From SFEL01 sp963640685 (GTDB lineage Bacteria > Bacillota > Clostridia > Christensenellales > CAG-138), in assembly GCA_963640685.1 (NCBI GenBank), contig CAVIAA010000031.1, positions 1-22,077 on the forward strand: a stretch of 22,077 bases of DNA, in the 5' to 3' direction. A program made the position numbers and the translations under genes. The notes below the pieces were generated by a model. The model saw only the letters and a program-made list of their open reading frames with translations. It did not search any database and was not told the DNA's origin. Positions 6,988-14,521 of this stretch are shown here, piece after piece. Each line of letters opens with the position of its first letter. The stretch's first letter is position 1.

Positions 6988-7036
6988 TCACAATATATTG
7001 TATGACCTGTTGAAATGAGCATACGAAATATAGTAT
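6988..7036. promoter_or_regulatory. Pair of NrdR-like boxes upstream of nrdD
   Basis: Box 1 (6988-7003) contains the perfect 12-bp palindrome ACAATATATTGT at 6990-7001. Box 2 (7021-7036) contains ACGAAATATAGT, a weaker match with the C and G at the same distance from its centre. The centres are 33 bp apart, close to three helical turns. Two phased boxes of the form ACA-N-A/T-rich-TGT before a ribonucleotide reductase gene are the known arrangement for NrdR, the zinc-finger/ATP-cone repressor that senses ATP/dATP. Box 2 overlaps the putative -10. Confidence 0.65.
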
Positions 7037-7039
7037 AGT
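7010..7039 (+). promoter_or_regulatory. nrdD promoter
   Basis: TTGAAA (7010-7015) and TATAGT (7034-7039) are separated by 18 bp. The second NrdR-like box covers the spacer end and the -10, so bound repressor would block RNA polymerase. The start of nrdD lies about 40 bp downstream of the predicted transcription start. Confidence 0.6.
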
Positions 7040-7085
7040 AATAAAATGAGATATGAGCGAAAGCGAAAGCGGGGGATAAAGCCGT

Positions 7086-9146
7086 ATGTATAAGGTCATA
7101 AAGCGGGACGGGAGCATTGCCGAGTTTGATATAGCGAAGATAAGCGGGGCGCTTAAAAAGGCTTTTCTGGCGCTGGGTAAGCCCTGCACCCAGAACGACA
7201 TTGACTTTCTTGCCCTGAGGGTAACGGCGGATTTTGAGGGAAAGATCAGGGATAACCTCATAAGCGTTGAGGATGTTCAGGACAGCGCGGAGCAGGTACT
7301 GATACAGGCCGGCTATCCGGATGTGGCCAAGGCGTACATACTTTACCGCAGAGAGCGGGAAAAGCTGCGCAATATCAAGTCGACCATACTGGACTACAAG
7401 GAAACGGTAAACAACTACGTTCACGAAAAGACGCTGAAGCTCAAGGAAAACGCAACGGCGTCATACTCTGTGGGCGGGCTGATACTTTCCAACAGCGGGG
7501 CGATAACCGCCAATTACTGGCTGTCCGAAATATACGACTCGGAGATATCCGCCGCACACAAAAGCGGCGAGCTGCATCTTCACGACCTTACAATGCTCAC
7601 GGGCTACTGCGCGGGGTGGTCGCTGCGTCAGCTCATAAGCGAGGGCTTGGGCGGCGTAATGGGCAAGATAGACTCAAAGCCGCCAAAGCACCTCTATTCC
7701 CTCTGCAACCAGATGATTAACTTCCTCGGGGTGATGCAGAACGAATGGGCGGGGGCGCAGTCATTCTGCTCCTTTGATACATTGCTTGCGCCGTTTGTAA
7801 AGTCAGACGGGCTTTCATATAAAGAGATAAAGAATTGTATGGAGACATTTGTATTCGGCGTGAATACCCCGAGCCGCTGGGGAACTCAGGCGCCGTTCAG
7901 TAACATAACGCTGGATTGGACCGTGCCGGATGACATGAAGAACATGCGCCCGGTCATAGGCGGGACCGAGGCAAAATTCACATACGGTGACTGTCAGGCC
8001 GAGATGGATATGATAAACCGGGCATTTATGGAGGTTATGACGGAGGGGGATGCAAACGGCAGCGGCCTTGCCTATCCGATACCGACATACGCTATTGATA
8101 AGGACTTCGACTGGTCGGATACACCCAACAACAGGCTGCTTTTCGGTATGGCGGCGAGGTATGGCACGCCGTATTTCGCAAACTATGACCACAGCGGGTT
8201 AAACAAGGCGGATGTTCGGGATATGCTTGATAAGGCTGACGGCGGGGCGGAATTGTGCCGAAATGCCGGTGGCTTCTTCGGCAGCAGCGAAAACAGCGGC
8301 TCGATCGGCGCCGTGACGCTGAATTTGCCACGCATCGCCTACCTTTCCGAAGATGAAGAGGACTTTTTCCGCCGGCTGGATAGGCTGATGGATACCGCCT
8401 CCCGTTCGCTGGAGGTCAAGCGCAGTATAATAACAAGGCTCATGAACGAGGGAATGTACCCTTATACCAAGAGGTACATAAACAACTTCGACAGGCATTT
8501 TTCTACGATAGGCATAGTCGGCATGAACGAGGCAGGGCTGAACGCCCGCTGGCTGAGGGCGGGGCTTGCGGACTTACGCACGCGGCGCTTTGCAAAGGAG
8601 GTGCTGAGGCATATGCTCAGGCGGCTAAGCTCTTATCAGCTTGAGACCGGCCACCTTTACAACCTTGAAGCTACGCCGGCGGAGTCCACTGCATACCGCA
8701 TGGCGAGGGAGGATAAGGCACGCTATTCCGGCATAATAACCGCATCTAACGGCGGAACGCCATATTACACCAACAGCACAAATATGCCGGTCGGATTTAC
8801 GGATGACCTTATCGAGGCGCTGGATGCGCAGGACGATTTCCAAACCATGTATACCTCCGGCACGGTCTTCCATGTTTACACCGAAAAGGCGCTGGAGGAT
8901 TGGCATAAGGCGGCGAAAACTGTAAAAATGATAACCGAGAATTACCGCCTGCCGTACTTTACACTCACGCCGACCTACTCGGTATGTAATAAGCACGGCT
9001 ACCTTGAGGGGAACCGGCCGGTTTGCCCGGAGTGCGGCGAGCGGACAGAGGTTTACAGCCGGATAACCGGCTATTACCGCCCGATAGACAACTGGAACGA
9101 CGGCAAGCTGCAGGAGTTCCGCGACCGGGTGACGTATAAGATATAA
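7086..9146 (+). CDS. nrdD: Anaerobic (class III) ribonucleoside-triphosphate reductase
   Basis: NrdD makes dNTPs from NTPs with a glycyl radical, a strictly anaerobic reaction usually driven by formate. The 686-residue protein has an N-terminal ATP-cone allosteric domain (about 1-90, opening YKVIKRDGSIAEFD). Its catalytic barrel includes NEWAGAQSFCSFDTLLAPF and GVNTPSRWGTQAPFSN, and its C-terminal zinc site uses Cys634, His637, Cys647 and Cys650 (CNKHGYLEG...CPECG). The glycyl radical motif is SRITGYYRP, with Gly662 as the radical residue. The ATG at 7086 follows GCGGGGGAT. The activating enzyme NrdG, which is needed to form the radical and is often the next gene, is not in this window. Upstream lie two NrdR-like boxes. 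Confidence 0.96.
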   Translation: MYKVIKRDGSIAEFDIAKISGALKKAFLALGKPCTQNDIDFLALRVTADFEGKIRDNLISVEDVQDSAEQVLIQAGYPDVAKAYILYRREREKLRNIKSTILDYKETVNNYVHEKTLKLKENATASYSVGGLILSNSGAITANYWLSEIYDSEISAAHKSGELHLHDLTMLTGYCAGWSLRQLISEGLGGVMGKIDSKPPKHLYSLCNQMINFLGVMQNEWAGAQSFCSFDTLLAPFVKSDGLSYKEIKNCMETFVFGVNTPSRWGTQAPFSNITLDWTVPDDMKNMRPVIGGTEAKFTYGDCQAEMDMINRAFMEVMTEGDANGSGLAYPIPTYAIDKDFDWSDTPNNRLLFGMAARYGTPYFANYDHSGLNKADVRDMLDKADGGAELCRNAGGFFGSSENSGSIGAVTLNLPRIAYLSEDEEDFFRRLDRLMDTASRSLEVKRSIITRLMNEGMYPYTKRYINNFDRHFSTIGIVGMNEAGLNARWLRAGLADLRTRRFAKEVLRHMLRRLSSYQLETGHLYNLEATPAESTAYRMAREDKARYSGIITASNGGTPYYTNSTNMPVGFTDDLIEALDAQDDFQTMYTSGTVFHVYTEKALEDWHKAAKTVKMITENYRLPYFTLTPTYSVCNKHGYLEGNRPVCPECGERTEVYSRITGYYRPIDNWNDGKLQEFRDRVTYKI

Positions 9147-9225
9147 CAAAATACAGCCATTAGCTGACAGTATGAGCATATCCCGTAAAATAAGGATTTG
9201 CGATATACGAGAGCCGCTTTGATGG

Positions 9226-9255
9226 TTGTTTGGCACATGCTGCGGGTAGTATAAT
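9226..9255 (+). promoter_or_regulatory. pfkA promoter
   Basis: A perfect -10 TATAAT lies at 9250-9255. The -35 is either TTGTTT (9226-9231, 18-bp spacer) or TTGGCA (9230-9235, 14 bp). Transcription would start near 9262, giving a roughly 30-nt leader that includes the GGGGG ribosome binding site at 9279-9283. Confidence 0.6.
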
Positions 9256-9291
9256 TAACCAGACAGATCTATCCATACGGGGGTATTTTAT

Positions 9292-10263
9292 ATGTCAGTA
9301 ATGAGAATAGGCGTACTTACAAGCGGCGGCGATACGCCGGGAATGAACGCGGCGATACGCGCGGTCGTTCGGCGCGGCATCAGCTTTGGCGATGTTATAC
9401 TTGGCGTATACCACGGCTACGAGGGGCTGATGGCAGGCAACGTCAAGCAGCTTCAGTCCTCGGATGTTCACGGCATAATACAGCGCGGCGGAACGATGCT
9501 GCGTACCGCAAGGTCGGAGGTATTCCGCACGCCGGAAGGGCAGCAGAGGGCAATGCAGCTGATGACTGCATATGAGATGGACGCTCTCATTGTCATAGGC
9601 GGCGACGGCAGCTTTCGCGGGGCGCAGGTGCTTGCGGATATGGGCATGAACGTTATGGGCATACCGGGCACGATAGACAACGACATAGGATATACTGACT
9701 TTACGATAGGCTTCGATACCGCCGTGAACAACGTTATGGGCGAGATGGAGAAGATAAGGGACACCATGCGCTCGCATGACCGCGTTGCCGTGGTTGAGGT
9801 AATGGGCAGGGCATGCGGAGATATCGCGCTGTGGTCTGCAATGACGGCGCCGGCCGATATAGTTCTGACGCCGGAATCGCCGAAGGACTGGGGCGAGGCT
9901 GCCAGCCAGCTCATGCAAAACAAGCTGAAGGGGCGGTATACCAGCATGGTGATAATCGCCGAGGGCGCGGGCAAGGCAGAGGATTTTGCAAGGTTCGTCC
10001 GCGAGCATACCGATGTTGAGATAAAGCCGGTGGTGCTGAGCTATATTCAGCGCGGAGGCGCGCCGACTGCTTCGGACAGAATGCTGGCAACAAGGCTCGG
10101 CGCGAGGGCGATAGAGCTTATACATGAGGGCGCAAGGAACCGTGCGCTGGGCATCAAGGATAACCACATTGTAGACGTGGATATAAAGGACTCCACGGCG
10201 CACAACGAGAACTATGACCAGAGCCTGTATGAGCTGCACGGCAAGATGAACCGTATATATTAA
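9292..10263 (+). CDS. pfkA: 6-phosphofructokinase (ATP-dependent)
   Basis: PfkA phosphorylates fructose 6-phosphate to fructose 1,6-bisphosphate, the committed step of glycolysis. The 323-residue length is normal. TSGGDTPGMNAAIR (10-23) and IGGDGSFRGA (102-111) form the ATP site; the Gly after GGD in GGDGS indicates ATP rather than pyrophosphate as donor. PGTIDNDIGYTD (125-136) carries the catalytic Asp, MGRACGDIALWSA binds substrate, and the C-terminal QRGGAPTASDR contributes to the sugar-phosphate site. The ATG at 9292 has GGGGG 8 nt upstream; Met4 is possible but would be too close. The gene has its own promoter and terminator and is therefore monocistronic. Confidence 0.97.
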   Translation: MSVMRIGVLTSGGDTPGMNAAIRAVVRRGISFGDVILGVYHGYEGLMAGNVKQLQSSDVHGIIQRGGTMLRTARSEVFRTPEGQQRAMQLMTAYEMDALIVIGGDGSFRGAQVLADMGMNVMGIPGTIDNDIGYTDFTIGFDTAVNNVMGEMEKIRDTMRSHDRVAVVEVMGRACGDIALWSAMTAPADIVLTPESPKDWGEAASQLMQNKLKGRYTSMVIIAEGAGKAEDFARFVREHTDVEIKPVVLSYIQRGGAPTASDRMLATRLGARAIELIHEGARNRALGIKDNHIVDVDIKDSTAHNENYDQSLYELHGKMNRIY

Positions 10264-10272
10264 AACAATGTG

Positions 10273-10303
10273 CGCCTGTCTGCGCTGCGGACAGGCGTTT
10301 TTT
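10273..10303 (+). terminator. Intrinsic terminator of pfkA
   Basis: CGCCTGTC (10273-10280) pairs with GACAGGCG (10290-10297) around a 9-nt loop and is followed by six T residues. It starts 10 bp after the pfkA stop. Confidence 0.92.
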
Positions 10304-10366
10304 ATTGCAAAAGCTGCTTTCACGGTAGCAAAAATCACATAACTTTGCAAGGGAGCGCGCCGGAGG

Positions 10367-10395
10367 TTCGCAGCGGGCGTTTTCTATGATATAAT
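10367..10395 (+). promoter_or_regulatory. Promoter of the ddl-murF operon
   Basis: TTCGCA (10367-10372), a 17-bp spacer and a perfect TATAAT (10390-10395). The GAGGAGG ribosome binding site of ddl follows at 10432-10438. It lies downstream of the pfkA terminator, so the cell-wall operon starts here. Confidence 0.65.
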
Positions 10396-10445
10396 ACCAT
10401 GGATTGTTTTAATTCATTATATCTGCAAGCTGAGGAGGACAGCCG

Positions 10446-11492
10446 GTGAAGGTAGTTGTTTTGGCGGGAGGACTCAGCCCGGAAAGGGAGGTTTCTCTTT
10501 CTACCGGGACGATGGTGTGCAATGCCCTGCGGGAAAAGGGGCAGGACGCCATATTGCTCGACCTGTATTACGGAATGGAGGATGTACCGGAGGATATCGA
10601 CAGCCTGTTCTGCGATAAGACGCCGCTGCCGCCGTATGTTATAGGCCGCACGGTGCCTGACCTTTCCCGTATGCGCAAGGAGGCTCAGGGCCGCCCTTAC
10701 GGTACTTTAGGCAAGAACGTCATTGAGCTTTGCAGTGCGGCGGATATGGTTTTCATGGCGCTGCACGGCGAGCCGGGCGAAAACGGCATGGTGCAGGCAA
10801 TGCTGGATATGCTGGATATAAAATACACCGGTACCGGCTACATCGGCAGTGCGGTGGCTATGGACAAGGCACTCACAAAGCACATACTCAACGACCGGGG
10901 GATATGCACGCCGAAGGGCAGAATGTTGAAAAAAGGAGATAGTCTTTCGGATATACCGCTGCCCTGCATAGTAAAGCCGTGTACAGGCGGCTCAAGCATA
11001 GGCGTTCGGCGGGTGACAGACCGCGAGGACGTGATGCCGGCGCTCAGGGAAGCCTTCGGGTACGACAGCAGGATACTTGCAGAAAAGTTCGTCTGCGGCA
11101 GGGAGATAACCTGCAGCGTGCTGGGCGGCGAGGCGCTGCCGCCGGCCGAGGTCGTTCCGAAGGGAGACTTTTACGATTATGCACACAAGTATCAGTCCGG
11201 CCTTATAACCGAGATATGCCCCGCAGAGCTAACGCCGGAGGAAACGCAGCGGGTGCAGGATATATCGCTTGCCGTGTTCGGTGCGCTGGGGCTTGAGGTA
11301 TATGCCCGCATGGATTTCATATACGACGGGAAGGAATTTTATTGCCTGGAGGCAAATACATTGCCCGGCATGACCCCGACCAGCCACCTGCCGCAGGAGG
11401 CAAAGGCCGTTGGAATAAGCTATCCCGAGCTTTGCATGAGAATAATAGAGCTGTCGCTTAAAAAATATACCGATCAAATGGAGGATATCTGA
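10446..11492 (+). CDS. ddl: D-alanine--D-alanine ligase
   Basis: Ddl joins two D-alanines with ATP to make the peptidoglycan dipeptide used by MurF, encoded by the next gene. The 348-residue ATP-grasp protein starts VKVVVLAGGLSPEREVSLSTG and has ALHGEPGENG (about 103-112), the ATP-grasp lysine segment IVKPCTGGSSIGV (about 176-188), the omega-loop FYDYAHKYQSG with the Lys-Tyr pair typical of D-Ala-D-Ala rather than depsipeptide ligases, and LEANTLPGMTPTSHLP (the metal-binding Glu/Asn and final loop). The start is GTG at 10446, chosen because GAGGAGG precedes it by 7 nt and the sequence begins exactly at the first beta strand. The stop is only 2 bp from murF. Confidence 0.96.
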   Translation: MKVVVLAGGLSPEREVSLSTGTMVCNALREKGQDAILLDLYYGMEDVPEDIDSLFCDKTPLPPYVIGRTVPDLSRMRKEAQGRPYGTLGKNVIELCSAADMVFMALHGEPGENGMVQAMLDMLDIKYTGTGYIGSAVAMDKALTKHILNDRGICTPKGRMLKKGDSLSDIPLPCIVKPCTGGSSIGVRRVTDREDVMPALREAFGYDSRILAEKFVCGREITCSVLGGEALPPAEVVPKGDFYDYAHKYQSGLITEICPAELTPEETQRVQDISLAVFGALGLEVYARMDFIYDGKEFYCLEANTLPGMTPTSHLPQEAKAVGISYPELCMRIIELSLKKYTDQMEDI

Positions 11493-11494
11493 TT

Positions 11495-12856
11495 ATGATG
11501 AGTTTCACCGTGGATGAAATAGCTAGGATTACCGGAGGAGAATACTGCGGCGCGGCCGATATGCAGGATAAACGCATAGACGGGTTCACCATAGACAGCA
11601 GGACGGTGCAGCCCGGCTGCCTGTTTATACCGATAGCGGGGGAAAGGTTTGACGGACACGACTTCATACGTCAGGCCGCAGAAAACGGTGCTGCCGTCGT
11701 GCTTTCGGAGCACAGGGAGGATTACGGCTGCCCGACTATATATGTGGATTCCACAATAAAGGCTTTTCTTGCCCTTGCAGCGGCGCACAGGGCGCTGTTT
11801 GATATACCGGTTATCGGAATAACTGGCAGCGTCGGCAAGACCACAACCAAGGAGCTCGTTGCAAACGTGCTGAGCCAGAAGCTCAATATCCTGAAAAACG
11901 AACGCAGCTTCAATAACCAGACAGGCGTGCCGCTTACCCTGCTTAGGCTTGACGAAAAGCACCGTGCGGCGGTGATAGAGATAGGCACCAATACCCCGGG
12001 CGAAATAGCTGCCCTTACGGACATAGTGCGCCCGACGATAGGCATAATAACCAACATATGCGAGGCACATATAGAGTTTTTCGGGACCCGGGACGGCATA
12101 CTAAAGGAAAAATCCGATATATTCAAATACATAGGCGAAGACGGCTGCGCCATAGTCAACGGAGATGACGACAAGCTCTGCACTCTGTGCGGCAAAATGA
12201 AAAACCTGATAACCTACGGCATCGGCGAGGACAACGACCTGCGAGCCGAAAACATTGAGGATCTTGGCTTTGATGGGATGCGGTTCGATATAACCTATGG
12301 CGGTGAGCGCATAAGCGTGACCATACCTGCGCCGGGTATGCACATGGTGCAAAACTCCCTCTGCGCGGCTGCCGCGGGCTATGCTCTCGGCATAGAGCCG
12401 GAGCTCATAAAGCACGGCATAGAGAGCTATGTGCCGTTGGATGGGCGTATGCGCATAATAAATACGCGGCGGCTCACGCTCCTTGACGACAGCTTTAACG
12501 CGAACCCAAGCTCAATGGCTGCGGCCATAGAAATAGCCGGCCGGGCAGAGGGGCGCACAGTTCTCGTGATAGGCGATATGCGCGAGCTTGGAGAAAACGC
12601 CCCCGAGTATCACAGGGATATGGGCAAAAAGGCGGTCGAGTGCGGCGCGGATATGGTAATAGGCAAGGGGCCGCTCATGAAAAACGCCTGCGAGGAAACA
12701 GAGCGGGCTGGGATAACCACCATGCACTTCGATACCAGCGAGGAAATAATGGACGCGCTCAAGGCCTGTCTGAAAGACGGGGACACGGTGCTGGTGAAGG
12801 CGTCCCACGGTACTCATCTTGAGGATGTTGCGGAATATATAAAGGCAAATTTCTAA
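11495..12856 (+). CDS. murF: UDP-N-acetylmuramoyl-tripeptide--D-alanyl-D-alanine ligase
   Basis: MurF adds the D-Ala-D-Ala made by Ddl to UDP-MurNAc-tripeptide, finishing the cytoplasmic peptidoglycan precursor. The 453-residue protein has the three-domain Mur ligase layout. The N-terminal substrate domain contains IDSRTVQPGCLFIPI-GERFDGHDF (about 33-59). The ATPase domain has P-loop ITGSVGKTTTKE (about 109-120), a conserved FNNQTGVP and ITNICEAHIEFFG. The C-terminal domain has DDSFNANPSSMAAAI and VIGDMRELG. GGAGGA upstream overlaps the end of ddl and directs the ATG at 11495 (or Met2). Tight coupling with ddl makes the two consecutive steps co-expressed. Confidence 0.97.
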   Translation: MMSFTVDEIARITGGEYCGAADMQDKRIDGFTIDSRTVQPGCLFIPIAGERFDGHDFIRQAAENGAAVVLSEHREDYGCPTIYVDSTIKAFLALAAAHRALFDIPVIGITGSVGKTTTKELVANVLSQKLNILKNERSFNNQTGVPLTLLRLDEKHRAAVIEIGTNTPGEIAALTDIVRPTIGIITNICEAHIEFFGTRDGILKEKSDIFKYIGEDGCAIVNGDDDKLCTLCGKMKNLITYGIGEDNDLRAENIEDLGFDGMRFDITYGGERISVTIPAPGMHMVQNSLCAAAAGYALGIEPELIKHGIESYVPLDGRMRIINTRRLTLLDDSFNANPSSMAAAIEIAGRAEGRTVLVIGDMRELGENAPEYHRDMGKKAVECGADMVIGKGPLMKNACEETERAGITTMHFDTSEEIMDALKACLKDGDTVLVKASHGTHLEDVAEYIKANF

Positions 12857-12875
12857 AGGAAAGGCCATTTCATAG

Positions 12876-13238
12876 ATGAAGCTCGCCGGAAAGAAAGATA
12901 TACTGATAATTGCCGGTGCGCTGCTGCTTTCGGCGGTGGCGTACCTGTTTTTCGGTGGAGCGGCGAGCGGCGAGCGGGTAAAAATATACGTTGGGGACGA
13001 GCTTTACAAAGAGGTGTCCCTAAAGGACGAGCAGACGATCGAGATCGAGCAGAACGGCTGCAAGAACGTTATACGGATAGAAAACGGCGGCGTATTCATG
13101 CAGAGCTCTACCTGCAATAATCAGGACTGCGTTGAGCAGGGAACGGTAACGCCGAATAATGCGGGCAGCAGGGCGCTCGGCGGCTGGATAATATGCCTGC
13201 CGAACAGAGTGTCGGTGGAGCTTTCGGCGGAGGAATAG
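12876..13238 (+). CDS. NusG domain II-containing membrane-anchored protein
   Basis: The 120-residue protein has one N-terminal membrane helix (about 9-27, ILIIAGALLLSAVAYLFFG) and then a small extracytoplasmic beta domain of the NusG_II type, with VKIYVGDELYKEVSL at about 35-49 and the family motif SSTCNNQDCVEQG (about 77-89) whose two cysteines are six positions apart. The ending GGWIICLPNRVSVEL is also typical. Despite the name, it is not a transcription factor. In Clostridia it is commonly paired with a Gx-transporter gene, as here, where the next start codon touches its stop. Its function is unknown; a role in a redox or flavin-linked membrane system has been suggested by its usual neighbours. 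A good AAAGGAAAGG site precedes the ATG. Confidence 0.87.
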   Translation: MKLAGKKDILIIAGALLLSAVAYLFFGGAASGERVKIYVGDELYKEVSLKDEQTIEIEQNGCKNVIRIENGGVFMQSSTCNNQDCVEQGTVTPNNAGSRALGGWIICLPNRVSVELSAEE

Positions 13239-13730
13239 ATGCAAAAAACCAGGCAAACAGCCAGATTTGGCCTGCTCTGCGCAATGACGCTGGTGCTGGG
13301 CTATATTGACAGGATCATACCGATAGCTCCCGGCGTGCCGGGCATAAAGCTGGGGCTTGCGAATACCGTGCTGCTGTATGCGGTCTATCTTATGGGGCCG
13401 GGAAGCGCGGCGCTGCTGATGCTGGCAAAGGTCTTTCTTTCGGGCTTTCTGTTTGCGGGCTTTTCGGGTATGCTGTACAGCTTCGCGGGCGGCGTGCTCA
13501 GCCTCTGTGCCATGCTGCTGCTCAGGCGCGTAAAGGACATCGGCATTATCGGGGTAAGCGTGGGCGGCGCCGTGTTCCATAATATAGGTCAGGTCGTCGT
13601 CGCCTGCATCGCTGTGGAGTCGCGCGCGGTGCTTGGGTATCTGCCCGTGCTCATGATATCCGCAGTCATAACCGGAATACTTACAGGAACGGCAGCAAAG
13701 TACGCGATAGCCGCCCTTAAGGCACACTAA
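13239..13730 (+). CDS. Gx transporter family protein (HepI-like)
   Basis: This 163-residue integral membrane protein has about five helices. It belongs to the Gx transporter family, often labelled heptaprenyl diphosphate synthase component I, although it looks like a small ECF-type substrate-binding component rather than an enzyme. Recognisable features are GYIDRIIPIAPGVPGIKLGLANTVLLYAV (about 21-49) and the glycine-rich helices FAGFSGMLYSFAGGVLS and GGAVFHNIGQVVVA. The ATG abuts the TAG of the NusG_II gene, with its ribosome binding site (GGCGGAGGA) inside that gene, so translation is probably coupled. Substrate unknown. It closes the ddl operon at a shared hairpin. Confidence 0.87.
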   Translation: MQKTRQTARFGLLCAMTLVLGYIDRIIPIAPGVPGIKLGLANTVLLYAVYLMGPGSAALLMLAKVFLSGFLFAGFSGMLYSFAGGVLSLCAMLLLRRVKDIGIIGVSVGGAVFHNIGQVVVACIAVESRAVLGYLPVLMISAVITGILTGTAAKYAIAALKAH

Positions 13731-13753
13731 AAGCCGCCCGAAAAAGGGGCGGC
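13729..13753 (-). terminator. Convergent intrinsic terminator between the Gx transporter and nadE
   Basis: GCCGCCC (13733-13739) and GGGCGGC (13747-13753) form a 7-bp GC-only stem. On the minus strand it is followed by TTTT, so it best ends the nadE operon. On the plus strand the tail is CTTGCTT, so it may act weakly there too. The Gx transporter stop codon lies in the minus-strand T-tract. Confidence 0.8.
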
Positions 13754-13780
13754 CTTGCTTGTGCGGTCTATGCGCTTTTA

Positions 13781-14509
13781 TCAGCTGCGGAATCTTGCTA
13801 TCTCGTCGCGCTTGTGCTGACTGTTTCTGTGCATGCGCTCGATTATTGCGGCGGCCTTCTCGTTTGTGCTGCCGGTCGTGATGTATTCGTCCAGCTCGGC
13901 ATACCTAAAGCCCATGTCGTCCTCGTCGGTCTGCCCGTCAAAGAGGCCGGCAGAGGGCGCTTTTTCGATTATGCAGGCCGGTGCGTCTAGGTAGCGCAGA
14001 AACTCGTATATCTCGGTCACGGTCAGGTCGGATATCGGGTTGAAGTCGTGCGCGCCGTCGCCCCATTTTGTGAAGTAGCCGACATATGCTTCACTTCGGT
14101 TGCCGGTTCCTGCCACCAGCCTGCCCTCGCTTGCGGCTACAGCGTACAGCGTGGTCATGCGGAGCCTGGGAGCGATGTTTGAGGCTGCGGCAGGGGTGAC
14201 ATCGGTTATTGAAGAAAGTTGCGCAAGCTCCGCCTCGCGAACGGGTGTAAGGTCAATTAGCCGCGTCTCGATATTATATTGCTCAGCAAGCACTCTGCCG
14301 TCGTCCGCATCCAGCCCGAAGTTGCGCTTTGATGAGCAGGGCATTATTATGCCGAGGGTATTGTCGCAGGCCGCCTTGCACAGTATGCCGACGAGGGCGG
14401 AGTCCTTTCCGCCGCTGTTGCCGAATACGATGCCCTTTGCGCCGCTCTTTTTGAGCAGCTCACTTATAAATTCTACTCTTTGTTCAAATTCGATTTTATA
14501 GTCTCGCAT
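13781..14509 (-). CDS. nadE: NAD synthetase, ammonia-dependent
   Basis: NadE amidates deamido-NAD to NAD with ATP. The 242-residue protein is the short form with no N-terminal nitrilase-type glutaminase domain, so it uses free ammonia directly. Signatures are the PP-loop FGNSGGKDSALVG (29-41), AGTGNRSEAYVGYFTKWGDGAHDFNPISDLTVTEIYE (about 133-169), and the C-terminal SAGLFDGQTDEDDMGF, whose aspartates belong to the ligand/metal-binding loop. It starts 12 bp after guaA, with AGGTAAGCC before the ATG, and is the last gene of a five-gene minus-strand operon whose first gene is a glutamine synthetase homologue. Ammonia dependence ties its activity to nitrogen status, consistent with the operon theme. 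Confidence 0.95.
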   Translation of the reverse strand: MRDYKIEFEQRVEFISELLKKSGAKGIVFGNSGGKDSALVGILCKAACDNTLGIIMPCSSKRNFGLDADDGRVLAEQYNIETRLIDLTPVREAELAQLSSITDVTPAAASNIAPRLRMTTLYAVAASEGRLVAGTGNRSEAYVGYFTKWGDGAHDFNPISDLTVTEIYEFLRYLDAPACIIEKAPSAGLFDGQTDEDDMGFRYAELDEYITTGSTNEKAAAIIERMHRNSQHKRDEIARFRS

Positions 14510-14521
14510 GGCTTACCTCCA

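Noticed and set aside
9295..10350. Long open frame on the minus strand opposite pfkA
   Set aside because: It is the antisense of a clear pfkA, has no family features and no ribosome binding site, and runs through the pfkA terminator.
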